Source of the DNA: CAZVRZ01 sp964629965
Lineage (GTDB): Bacteria > Chloroflexota > Anaerolineae > Anaerolineales > UBA4823
Direction of reading: 5' to 3'
DNA length: 7,489 nt
NCBI GenBank assembly: GCA_964629965.1
Contig: CAZVRZ010000215.1
Location: 1 to 7,489, forward strand
The first letter of the stretch is position 1, and the number at the start of each line of letters is the position of its first letter. The notes under the pieces were generated by a model. It made no database searches and had not been told where the DNA came from. It worked only from the letters and a program-made list of their open reading frames with translations. Below, in pieces: positions 1-6,386 of this stretch. The position numbers were made by a program, and so were the translations under genes.

Positions 1-1
1 C

Positions 2-490
2 CCCGGGCAGTTGGTAGGTTATCCGCTGCTGCCGCTCGGCCCTGCAACAATTAGGGAATCTGCTTCAGGTACGATATCTCGCCTGCCCCAGGCCGATTAT
101 GTTGGCTATGTACGGCACCTGGAACGGACGATCATCCTCACCCTGGCGCAATTCGGCCTGAGAGGCGAACAGAAAGCCGGCCTGACCGGCGTTTGGGTCG
201 ACCCGCCTTGCCCAAACCTGGCAAGCAGCACTCTCCCTGCCAAGATTGCTGCCATTGGAGTGAAAGTAGACGCACGCGGCATCTCTCGCCACGGGTTTGC
301 CCTCAATGTCGCTCCGGATATGAGCTATTGGGATGGCATCATCGGCTGCGGTTTAGCCGGGTACCGGGCAACCAGCCTGGCGGAATTACTGGCCCCTGCC
401 CCCGCAATGGCACAGGTGAAGAAGGCAATTTGCACGGCCTTTGGTGAAATTTTCCATTGCCAGATGTTTTCCACGATGCCGATTGAATAG
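2..490 (+). CDS. lipB: Lipoyl(octanoyl) transferase LipB, 5'-truncated by window edge
   Basis: LipB moves the octanoyl group from octanoyl-ACP to lipoyl domains of 2-oxoacid dehydrogenases and glycine cleavage H protein, the first step of endogenous lipoate synthesis in the cytoplasm. The frame is open from the window edge and reads PGQLVGYPLL, the end of the family's GGxxTYHGPGQ block, so the true start lies upstream and the TTG at 11 is not the start. About 162 residues are visible. The catalytic pair can be seen: Lys in AKIAAIGVKV (codon 242-244) and Cys in GCGLAG (codon 347-349). The substrate-pocket segment ISRHGFALNV is intact. A loop between the first visible strand and the DYVGYVRHLE helix is longer than in the E. 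coli enzyme. No lipA follows; the next gene has its own promoter, so lipB probably ends its transcription unit here. Assignment is by motif and is strong. Confidence 0.95.
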   Translation, partial: PGQLVGYPLLPLGPATIRESASGTISRLPQADYVGYVRHLERTIILTLAQFGLRGEQKAGLTGVWVDPPCPNLASSTLPAKIAAIGVKVDARGISRHGFALNVAPDMSYWDGIIGCGLAGYRATSLAELLAPAPAMAQVKKAICTAFGEIFHCQMFSTMPIE

Positions 491-498
491 AATTGGAT

Positions 499-513
499 AT
501 TTCATGATGAAAT
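499..513. promoter_or_regulatory. 15-nt palindrome upstream of FHA-gene promoter (possible operator)
   Basis: ATTTCAT-G-ATGAAAT is a perfect 7-1-7 inverted repeat. It lies 8 nt after the lipB stop codon and 14 nt upstream of the -35 box at 528. The position would suit a regulator site for the FHA gene, but AT-rich palindromes of this size also arise by chance, and no second copy was seen in the window. Confidence 0.25.
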
Positions 514-527
514 CTAGCTTAAATTCG

Positions 528-556
528 TTGACACGTTCGAGAAAAGTCAGTACACT
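528..556 (+). promoter_or_regulatory. Sigma-70-type promoter for the FHA-domain gene
   Basis: A perfect -35 TTGACA (528-533) is followed after exactly 17 nt by TACACT (551-556), which matches TATAAT at four of six positions. Transcription would begin near 563, giving a leader of about 41 nt before the ATG at 604. That start point makes the upstream in-frame ATG at 574 unlikely, because it would have only about 11 nt of leader and no Shine-Dalgarno site. Confidence 0.75.
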
Positions 557-603
557 ATGAGAAGATTCTGATCATGAGCGATCAACCATCAAGGAGGATG
601 ATC

Positions 604-1230
604 ATGGCACAATATCAACTGGTAATGAAATCCGGCCCCACTCCCGGCAAAGTATTCGACTTGAATCTACCGGATCTCACCATTGGCCGGGAGGCCGGCA
701 ATGCCATCGTAATCAACGACGCAGAGATCTCGCGCCGACACGCCCGCCTGCACCTGGAAGGCGGAGGGTACATTTTGGAAGACCTGGGTTCTACCAACGG
801 TTGCTTTGTGAACGGCCAGAGACTGATGGGCCCCCACGTTCTGCGCCCAGGTGAACTGATCATGTGCGGCGAAAACGTGGGCCTGGTCTATGAAATTGTG
901 AATGCTGATGCAGATGCCACCATAGCCGCCGGACCCGGGCAATTTGTCGCTCCATTCCCGCAGCAGCCGGTTTACACACCGCCCACGCCTTCTGCACTGC
1001 CTGCCTACAGCGAGCCCATTGAACAAGCTCCTATACCTGAGTACAGCGAGCCCATACCTGTCGAACCCGCCCAAAAGAGCAGTTCCCGCACCTGGATCCT
1101 GGCCGGCTGCGGCTGCCTGTTGATCTTATTGTGCATTTGCGGTATCAGCGCCTATGCTTTCGATGCCATGGATTTATACTGCCAGGCGCCTTTCGACACG
1201 ATCTTTCAAGCAGCCGGATACTGCCCGTAG
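604..1230 (+). CDS. FHA-domain protein with C-terminal Cys-rich membrane anchor
   Basis: A 208-aa protein. FHA domains bind phosphothreonine peptides and usually act with Ser/Thr kinases; no kinase is encoded nearby. The start at 604 is chosen because AAGGAGG (591-597) sits 6 nt upstream; in-frame ATGs at 574 and 598 are placed worse. Residues 1-99 form the FHA domain with the expected phosphopeptide-binding residues: G28-R29, S43-x-x-H46, the GSTNG turn (N65) and N70-G71. Residues 100-160 are a Pro/Ala/Glu-rich linker containing YSEPI twice (135-139 and 147-151). A single hydrophobic segment (about 164-186) holds Cys169, 171, 177 and 179, followed by a short tail with two more Cys. With no signal peptide, the likely topology is FHA domain in the cytoplasm and tail outside. 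Domain call is firm; cellular role unknown. Confidence 0.9.
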   Translation: MAQYQLVMKSGPTPGKVFDLNLPDLTIGREAGNAIVINDAEISRRHARLHLEGGGYILEDLGSTNGCFVNGQRLMGPHVLRPGELIMCGENVGLVYEIVNADADATIAAGPGQFVAPFPQQPVYTPPTPSALPAYSEPIEQAPIPEYSEPIPVEPAQKSSSRTWILAGCGCLLILLCICGISAYAFDAMDLYCQAPFDTIFQAAGYCP

Positions 1231-1267
1231 GGGCCTGCGCGCCTGCTGAACAGCACCTTCATGCTTG

Positions 1268-1290
1268 AGCCCTGCTAAAGGGGCCTTCTG
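1268..1290 (+). terminator. Weak possible terminator after the FHA gene
   Basis: GCCCT-(GCTAA)-AGGGGC can pair with one bulged G, followed by CTTCTGT, which is only partly T-rich. It sits about 40 nt after the FHA stop codon. The stem is short and the T-tract poor, so this is tentative; the larger hairpin just downstream may be the real transcription barrier. Confidence 0.3.
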
Positions 1291-1296
1291 TATCTC

Positions 1297-1348
1297 AATC
1301 GCCACAGGTGGTACGAATCGCACTGATTCGTCACTGCTTGTGGCGATT
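1297..1348. repeat. Long imperfect inverted repeat between convergent genes
   Basis: The arms are 1297-1319 and 1325-1348, with loop GCACT (1320-1324). The outer ten pairs (AATCGCCACA with TGTGGCGATT) and the inner seven (ACGAATC with GATTCGT) are perfect. The six between pair with G-U wobbles, and one C (1332) is bulged, so the whole folds as a stem of about 23 pairs. It lies between the 3' ends of the FHA gene and the minus-strand lipoprotein gene, where a bidirectional terminator or mRNA-stabilising hairpin would be expected. Neither side has a convincing T-run, so a standard intrinsic terminator is not shown. Confidence 0.6.
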
Positions 1349-1365
1349 AGTATCCATCCGAGGAT

Positions 1366-3171
1366 TTACTCTTCTGGAACCACTTGCCACCCTTGTAAGA
1401 CGGCACGTACCAAATCCACCCTGCGCAGAGGCTCATTACCTAACCCTACCCAGGCAATGGCGCTATCTTCCCCCAGAGCAACACGCTGCGGCATCATTTG
1501 TTGAGACTGCAAAACCTGCACGATCGCCAGCATATCCTCCGCCAGCGGCTCACCCACAAACGCATCTGCCGGGTTCAAGGCATACTGATCTAAAACCTGG
1601 TTAACCGCTGCCAGGTTGCGCCTGGCATGAGTATAATTTCCCTGCACCAGATCCCGGTTTGCCAATACTAGCAGCAGCTCCAAAGCAATATTTTTTACAC
1701 TTTGGGGATGGCGCAGGTAATCTGCTGTAATACCCCGGCGGCGCATCTCATTCGAATCTGCCAGCCAGGCCGTTAAGAAATAAGCGGATGGGTCAAGCGC
1801 TTGTTGATAACGCCGCACCGCATCATAAAAGCTCACTGTCAGGCGTACATCTTCCTTCTCGTCAGCCGTCACATAGATATGCCGCAGTTCTTCAACGAAA
1901 GCGCCTTCCAGCTCAGACAAAGTCAAGCCAAAATGTTCCTGCAAAGCAGCCTCAATGGCCTGGGTCTGGCTGCCGGTAGCATGGGGGTGAATATCACGAT
2001 AGAAAGCAGAAAACGCTTCCCATCCCCAACGATGAACCATGTATTCGATCAGAGCCCCGGCCTGAAGATAACTTTGCTCGTGTTGATAATGATAAAAATC
2101 ATTCGCCAACAGCTCCAACGGCGTATACCAGCCCAAACTACCTGGCATCTGATCATCTGGCAGGTACAGCATGGCGGCTGCCCGCGGCAGCAGAGGCTCC
2201 GGCTTAAAATGACCGCCGCTCATATAGACCGCCAGACCCTCTACAAACATGCTGGGGCGCAATTCTCCTCCCAACCGGCTGTCCAGGATGTGGATCATTT
2301 CATGGTGCAGCACCATGGCCTGGCTACCGCCGGCGTAATTCCGGTCAAGATAGGACACATGGATAATATCACTGGCAAAGCCGCCATGCCCCAGCAGGCG
2401 CGGCGCCAGCGTCACCGTGATCGGCTGGCTGAACTCCACCCCCATGCGAGCCACCGCATCTTGAGCCTGGGCATCCATCTCATCCAACAGTGCTCCGATA
2501 TCACGTTCGGCAGCCGTTTCCGTCATATAGTACACCGCGCAGCAATTGGAACGCGCCAAAGTCCAGGAGGCCTCCCTTTCGTCAGCGCGTAGTGCAGATG
2601 CCGGCAGCAACGTCAGCGTCTCGCTCCAGGTTAGGTTGCCTGGCTGCACAGAAAAGATCATTTGCTGCTCTCCCGCCGGCGCATCTTTCGTATCCCAAAG
2701 CCACAAGAAAGTAGCTTGGGAGCGTCCTTGGATGCCAAAAAAACCGAACTGTGCTTCACCCAAGAAAACCGGGGACTGCCCATCCATCCGGGATATGCTC
2801 ACAGTTTGTTCATCGATACCTTCACCGGACGATCGAATCACTTCAAAACTGACCCAATCCCCTGCGTAAAGTGCACCATCTGGATGAACACGCACCTGAT
2901 AACCGTTTGGGATAGCGCCGGCTGTAACCGGGGAGGTCACACTGGCTGCTACAGGCTGCGGCGCATCTGTAACCTGGAGAAACACATCCGGGGTCAGGAT
3001 GGGAGGCGCGGCAGTAAAGGTCGGCAGCCTGGATACATCCGTCCCGGCAGGCAGCGACGGCAAAGGCGTCTCGCTAGAACGCAGTCTTTCCAAGGGATAT
3101 TGAATTACCTGGCAGGCCAACAAGGCCAGGGCAACGATTACGAATAAAAATTTGTATGAACAACTTCTCAT
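1366..3171 (-). CDS. Secreted lipoprotein with HExxH (peptidase MA-like) metallopeptidase domain
   Basis: A 601-aa protein, probably a cell-surface zinc peptidase. The N-terminus is a lipoprotein signal peptide: basic and hydrophobic stretch ending in the lipobox LLAC with Cys20 as the lipidation site. Residues 21 to about 90 are a Pro/Ser/Thr-rich spacer. Residues about 90-200 look like a beta-sandwich, with GDWVSFEV and a WLWDT segment. The peptidase core follows: LHHEMIH places zinc ligands His290 and His294 around catalytic Glu291, and FVEGLAVYMSG supplies a third ligand, Glu311, 17 residues later, as in gluzincins of the peptidase MA type. The last 160 residues are helical and unrecognised. 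No clear Shine-Dalgarno site precedes the ATG. It is transcribed divergently from the aminotransferase gene; no partner gene is evident. Substrate unknown. The peptidase fold is inferred from motifs, not from a profile search. Confidence 0.85.
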   Translation of the reverse strand: MRSCSYKFLFVIVALALLACQVIQYPLERLRSSETPLPSLPAGTDVSRLPTFTAAPPILTPDVFLQVTDAPQPVAASVTSPVTAGAIPNGYQVRVHPDGALYAGDWVSFEVIRSSGEGIDEQTVSISRMDGQSPVFLGEAQFGFFGIQGRSQATFLWLWDTKDAPAGEQQMIFSVQPGNLTWSETLTLLPASALRADEREASWTLARSNCCAVYYMTETAAERDIGALLDEMDAQAQDAVARMGVEFSQPITVTLAPRLLGHGGFASDIIHVSYLDRNYAGGSQAMVLHHEMIHILDSRLGGELRPSMFVEGLAVYMSGGHFKPEPLLPRAAAMLYLPDDQMPGSLGWYTPLELLANDFYHYQHEQSYLQAGALIEYMVHRWGWEAFSAFYRDIHPHATGSQTQAIEAALQEHFGLTLSELEGAFVEELRHIYVTADEKEDVRLTVSFYDAVRRYQQALDPSAYFLTAWLADSNEMRRRGITADYLRHPQSVKNIALELLLVLANRDLVQGNYTHARRNLAAVNQVLDQYALNPADAFVGEPLAEDMLAIVQVLQSQQMMPQRVALGEDSAIAWVGLGNEPLRRVDLVRAVLQGWQVVPEE

Positions 3172-3178
3172 AAAGTGG

Positions 3179-3206
3179 TTTACAAATTCAACATGAATGG
3201 TAAAAT
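3179..3206 (+). promoter_or_regulatory. Promoter for the class V aminotransferase gene
   Basis: TTTACA (3179-3184) and TAAAAT (3201-3206) are separated by 16 nt; each box matches the sigma-70 consensus at five of six positions. Transcription would start near 3213, leaving a leader of about 50 nt before the ATG at 3263. The -35 box lies 8 nt from the divergent lipoprotein start codon, so the two genes share a compact 91-nt intergenic region. Confidence 0.6.
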
Positions 3207-3262
3207 AGCCGATAATTTGCAGGCAGATTTTATCCCATTCTTAATTTTTCTGGAGGTTCGTT

Positions 3263-4333
3263 ATGTCACCAATGTTCGTCCCTGGCCCAGTCGATGTAGC
3301 ACCAGAGGTTCTCGAGGCGCAGGCCAAACCTATGATGCCGCACCGCAACAAAGATTTCGAAGCAATGTTTCAACGCGCAGGCGAGAAATCCAAGTTACTC
3401 TTCTACACCCAATCGCGGGTATTCATCGTAACCGCCTCCGGCACAGGTTGTCAGGAAGTTGCTATTCGTAACCTGGTGAATGAGCGCGTGCTCAACTGTG
3501 TCAACGGAGCCTTCTCGCAACGCTGGTATGAGGTTGCCACCACCAACGGAAAGATCGCTGATAAGATCGAAGCGCCCTGGGGCCAGGCAATCCTGCCAGA
3601 CATGGTTGCCGACGCGCTCAAAAAGCAGCACTATGATGTGGTCACCGTCGTTCACAATGAAACATCCACCGGTGTCGCCAATCCGATCAAGGAAATTGCC
3701 CAGGTTGTGCACGAAATCAGCCCAGACACTCTGGTCTGCGTGGATGCTGTTTCATCCCTGAGCGGCGCCAAGATCGAAATGGATGCCTGGGGCATCGATC
3801 TGCTGCTCACATCTTCGCAAAAGTGCCTGGCTCTGCCCCCCGGCCTGAGCTTGTGCGGCGTCAATGATCGCGCCATGGCACGCGCCGAGCAGGTGCAAAA
3901 CCGTGGCTGGTACTTCGACTTGATCCGCATGGAAAAGCATCGCACCAAAGACTCCACCCCCTCCACCCCGGCAATGTCCCTGATCTATGCGTTGGATCTG
4001 CAACTGGATCGTATCCTGGCCGAAGGCCTGGAAAATCGTTTTGCCCGCCACGCTGCTATGGCAAAGCGTTCGCAGGAATGGGCCGTCAAAAAAGGCTGGC
4101 CGCTTTTTGCCCAGGAAGGTTATCGCTCACAAACGCTGACCGTAGTCGAGAACCCGCCCACCTTCGACATCGCCGCCTTGAACAAATTCATGGCCCCGCG
4201 CAGCATCCGCCTGGCGAACGGCTATGGACAGATCAAAGGCAAAACTTTCCGCATCGCTCACATGGGCGAAATCCAGATGAGCGACCTGGAAAACCTGCTG
4301 GCAGCGATGGATGAATTTTTAGCAAATTCCTGA
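3263..4333 (+). CDS. Class V PLP-dependent aminotransferase (alanine/serine-glyoxylate or phosphoserine type)
   Basis: A 356-aa cytoplasmic fold-type I aminotransferase. Known relatives transfer the amino group of serine or alanine to glyoxylate, or make phosphoserine from 3-phosphohydroxypyruvate. Supporting motifs: N-terminal FVPGPVDV (PGP substrate loop), ASGTG (58-62, cofactor phosphate binding), HNETSTG (131-137), DAVSSLSG with the pyridine-contacting Asp161, SSQKCLALPPG with the Schiff-base Lys187, and TPSTPAMSLIYAL near 230. Length is a little under the usual 360-400 residues, but all core motifs are present. GGAGG at 3252-3256 lies 6 nt before the ATG. The gene has its own promoter and terminator and appears monocistronic; no serA, serB or glyoxylate-cycle gene adjoins, so context does not settle the substrate. 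Family is certain, specificity open. Confidence 0.9.
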   Translation: MSPMFVPGPVDVAPEVLEAQAKPMMPHRNKDFEAMFQRAGEKSKLLFYTQSRVFIVTASGTGCQEVAIRNLVNERVLNCVNGAFSQRWYEVATTNGKIADKIEAPWGQAILPDMVADALKKQHYDVVTVVHNETSTGVANPIKEIAQVVHEISPDTLVCVDAVSSLSGAKIEMDAWGIDLLLTSSQKCLALPPGLSLCGVNDRAMARAEQVQNRGWYFDLIRMEKHRTKDSTPSTPAMSLIYALDLQLDRILAEGLENRFARHAAMAKRSQEWAVKKGWPLFAQEGYRSQTLTVVENPPTFDIAALNKFMAPRSIRLANGYGQIKGKTFRIAHMGEIQMSDLENLLAAMDEFLANS

Positions 4334-4368
4334 TTTTTTACCAAACGTAATTCCTCAAAACGGGGGTT

Positions 4369-4415
4369 GGGGGATGTTACTGGAACGCAGTTCCAGCAAC
4401 ATCCCCCATTTCTTC
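4369..4415 (+). terminator. Strong intrinsic terminator hairpin after the aminotransferase gene
   Basis: The left arm (4369-4386) pairs with the right arm (4390-4407): ten pairs from GGGGGATGTT with AACATCCCCC, one A-C mismatch, then seven pairs CTGGAAC with GTTCCAG, closed by a 3-nt GCA loop. ATTTCTTCC follows, giving a modest pyrimidine tract in the plus direction only. It starts 36 nt after the aminotransferase stop codon and separates that gene from the methyltransferase gene. Confidence 0.75.
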
Positions 4416-4485
4416 CTCGAGCAGGGGTAATCGCTCACAATGCGATGCCCCCACTCCAGGGCCGGTATATCTGAAAGGATCGGTT

Positions 4486-5730
4486 ATGTCCACTGTGGGC
4501 CAGGAAGTTGAACTGACACTGACCGCGCTGGCTTATGGCGGCGAAGCAATTGGCCGGCTGGCAGACGGGCGCGCCGCCTTCGTCCCATACGCACTGCCTG
4601 GCGAGCGGGTACGCGCCGGGATCGAAGAGGATAAGCGCGGTCATGTGCGCGCGGCCCTGCTCAAAGTATTAGAACCGTCGCCAGAGCGTATTCAGCCGCG
4701 CTGTCCCCACTTCACAGTGTGCGGTGGATGTCACTATCAGCACCTATCATACGAGCGGCAGTTGCAGGCCAAAACCGAAATCTTGAAAGACCAGCTCCAA
4801 CGGATCGGAAAGCTGGCCGACATACCGCTTCACCCTATCATTGCTTCGCCCATGCCCTTCAATTATCGCAACCACATTCAATTTCACCAGGCGTCCGATG
4901 GCAGGCTGGGTTTCCAGGCTGCGCGCAGCGGCCAGGTGATACCTATCCAGGAATGCCACCTGCCCGAGGCGCTTCTCAACCAGCTCTGGCCTTTGTTAGA
5001 TTTAGAACCCATCCCCGGCCTGGAACGCATCGCCCTGCGACTGGGATTGGAAGATGAAGTGCAGGTGATCCTGGAAAGCAGCGATCCTGAACCATTCGAA
5101 TTCAGCGTAGAAGATTTACCTTTATCTGCCGTACATCTGGGCCCCGGCGGCAGCCTGGTGCTGGCCGGCAGCCCATCGGTGACAATGGAAATATCCGGCA
5201 GGCCTTTCCAGGTTTCGGCCGGTTCGTTTTTCCAGGTGAACACCCTGCAAGCTGCGGCAATGGTGCAGCAGATGCTGGAGCACTTGCCATTGGGGCAGAA
5301 CGATACTCTGCTGGATGTTTACTGCGGCGTTGGTTTATTCAGCGCCTTCCTGGCCCCCAAAGTGCGCCGCCTGGTCGGCATTGAAGTATCGCCTCCAGCT
5401 TGCGCTGATTTTGCAGTAAACTTAGATGAATTCGATCACGTTGAATTGTACCAGGCGCCAGCCGAAGATGTTCTAACTTCTATCCAGTTTCACCCGCAAG
5501 CAATCATCGTCGATCCGCCGCGCTCCGGACTCGACCGGGCTGCATTCGATGGACTGGTTGCGCAGCAAGCGCCCTGGTTGGCATATGTTTCCTGCGATCC
5601 AGCCACCCTGGGACGCGATGCACAAAGGCTCATCAAAGCCGGTTATCACCTGGTAGATATCACACCTTTCGATCTTTTCCCGCAGACCTATCATATTGAA
5701 AGCCTCAGCCTGTGGCAGCTCCAGCCATAG
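4486..5730 (+). CDS. rlmD: RlmD/RumA-family 23S rRNA (uracil-C5)-methyltransferase with TRAM domain and Fe-S cluster
   Basis: A 414-aa SAM-dependent enzyme that methylates C5 of a uridine in 23S rRNA (U1939 in E. coli RlmD). Residues 1 to about 62 are a TRAM RNA-binding domain (ALAYGGEAIGRL, VPYALPGERV). Four Cys for a [4Fe-4S] cluster are present: Cys73, Cys79, Cys82 (CPHFTVCGGC) and Cys157 (QECHLPEA). The C-terminal methyltransferase domain has FFQVN, the SAM motif LLDVYCGVGLF (Asp277), DPPRSGLD (Asp343), the nucleophile Cys370 in VSCDPATLGRD, and Glu405 in HIESLSLW at the general-base site. Length matches the family. AAAGGA (4474-4479) lies 6 nt before the ATG. The gene stands alone between a terminator and a convergent operon. 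The enzyme class is firm; the exact rRNA position could be U1939, U747 or both, as in dual-specificity RlmCD, because TRAM-type enzymes vary. Confidence 0.93.
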   Translation: MSTVGQEVELTLTALAYGGEAIGRLADGRAAFVPYALPGERVRAGIEEDKRGHVRAALLKVLEPSPERIQPRCPHFTVCGGCHYQHLSYERQLQAKTEILKDQLQRIGKLADIPLHPIIASPMPFNYRNHIQFHQASDGRLGFQAARSGQVIPIQECHLPEALLNQLWPLLDLEPIPGLERIALRLGLEDEVQVILESSDPEPFEFSVEDLPLSAVHLGPGGSLVLAGSPSVTMEISGRPFQVSAGSFFQVNTLQAAAMVQQMLEHLPLGQNDTLLDVYCGVGLFSAFLAPKVRRLVGIEVSPPACADFAVNLDEFDHVELYQAPAEDVLTSIQFHPQAIIVDPPRSGLDRAAFDGLVAQQAPWLAYVSCDPATLGRDAQRLIKAGYHLVDITPFDLFPQTYHIESLSLWQLQP

Positions 5731-5732
5731 AG

Positions 5733-6386
5733 CTATCCCGGGCGACGATACCTGGCTAGCGACTGAGGCAAGGCAATTCCTTCTGCCAGGTTGGGATCTG
5801 GCCGCGGCTCGAGCGATTGGAGCGCCAAAGGAATTTCGCCCGCCCAGACAGGCAGGCCAAGATCTGCCTGGTCGTCAACCGACGGACCGCTGCGCACCTT
5901 GGCGGAGGCGCTTTCGATCCGGATGGCAACCACAGTAGTCGCGCTCAATTCGCCGGCATTTGGCTGGCGCACCTCCTTCCACCGGCCTGGAGCGACGTGT
6001 TCTGTCAGCGCTTCCAGCGCCAACAGTTTCTCCGCATCGCTTTCCACCAGCCGGCCGCGTCCAAAGACCACGGCAGAGCGATAATTCACCGCATGGTGAA
6101 AGGCTGAACGCGCCAGCGCCAGGCCGTCTACCAACGTTACTGCCAGGCACACCGCACAACCTGCCTGGATATGTCGCAGCAGCCGGCTTGGGCCTGCGCC
6201 ATGCAGGTAAATAACATCACCAAAGCGAGCGTGAATGGTAGGGATCACAAAAGGCTGGCCCTGCTGCTCGAAACCCACATGGCAGATTAGCGCTTCATCC
6301 AGAATAGCATAGATGCTCTCTGCATCGTAGCATGCTCGCTTGGGCAGGCGTCGCACCTGGTTTCGATCGGTTTTAGGATAGTGCAT
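5733..6386 (-). CDS. Pyridoxamine 5'-phosphate oxidase-like (NimA/Pyridox_ox_2-type) flavin-binding protein
   Basis: A 217-aa predicted FMN-binding split-barrel protein of the PNPOx-like superfamily, in the branch that includes nitroimidazole-resistance (NimA-like) proteins; most members have no proven substrate. Visible family features: the N-terminal RRLPKRACYD stretch, the GQPFVIPTIH strand, GDVIYLHGAGPSRL, the central HHAVNYRSAVVFGRG block, and the tail segment DLGLPVWAGEIPL typical of this subgroup. Two adjacent ATGs open the frame (6389 and 6386). AGGAGG (6399-6394 on the minus strand) lies 4 nt from the first and 7 nt from the second, so the second is chosen. The upstream HAD gene overlaps the start, so the two are very probably co-transcribed and translationally coupled. 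Function is inferred at superfamily level only. Confidence 0.87.
   Translation of the reverse strand: MHYPKTDRNQVRRLPKRACYDAESIYAILDEALICHVGFEQQGQPFVIPTIHARFGDVIYLHGAGPSRLLRHIQAGCAVCLAVTLVDGLALARSAFHHAVNYRSAVVFGRGRLVESDAEKLLALEALTEHVAPGRWKEVRQPNAGELSATTVVAIRIESASAKVRSGPSVDDQADLGLPVWAGEIPLALQSLEPRPDPNLAEGIALPQSLARYRRPG

Noticed and set aside
574..603. Upstream in-frame ATG (574) as start of the FHA gene, adding 10 residues
   Set aside because: The only strong ribosome site (AAGGAGG, 591-597) lies downstream of it, and the promoter would leave an 11-nt leader.
569..606. TGATCATG direct repeats at 569-576 and 599-606, with a third copy at 857-864 inside the FHA gene
   Set aside because: Short 8-mers; one includes the start codon and one is coding, so they are probably incidental rather than operators.
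1229..1286. AGGGGCCT direct repeat at 1229-1236 and 1279-1286 after the FHA gene
   Set aside because: Eight-base GC-rich repeats in a GC-rich region are expected by chance; no flanking similarity indicates a duplication or mobile element.
1801..2592. 263-codon plus-strand open frame opposite the lipoprotein gene
   Set aside because: It is antisense to a gene with a clear signal peptide and HExxH motif, shows no recognisable domain and has no ribosome site.
3172..3187. AAAGTGGTTTACAAAT here resembles AAAGTGGTTTGTAAAT at 7353-7368 (14 of 16 identical); both lie at promoters
   Set aside because: In a 7.5 kb window several 14/16 matches are expected by chance, and the two copies sit differently relative to their -35 boxes, so a shared operator is not supported without further copies.
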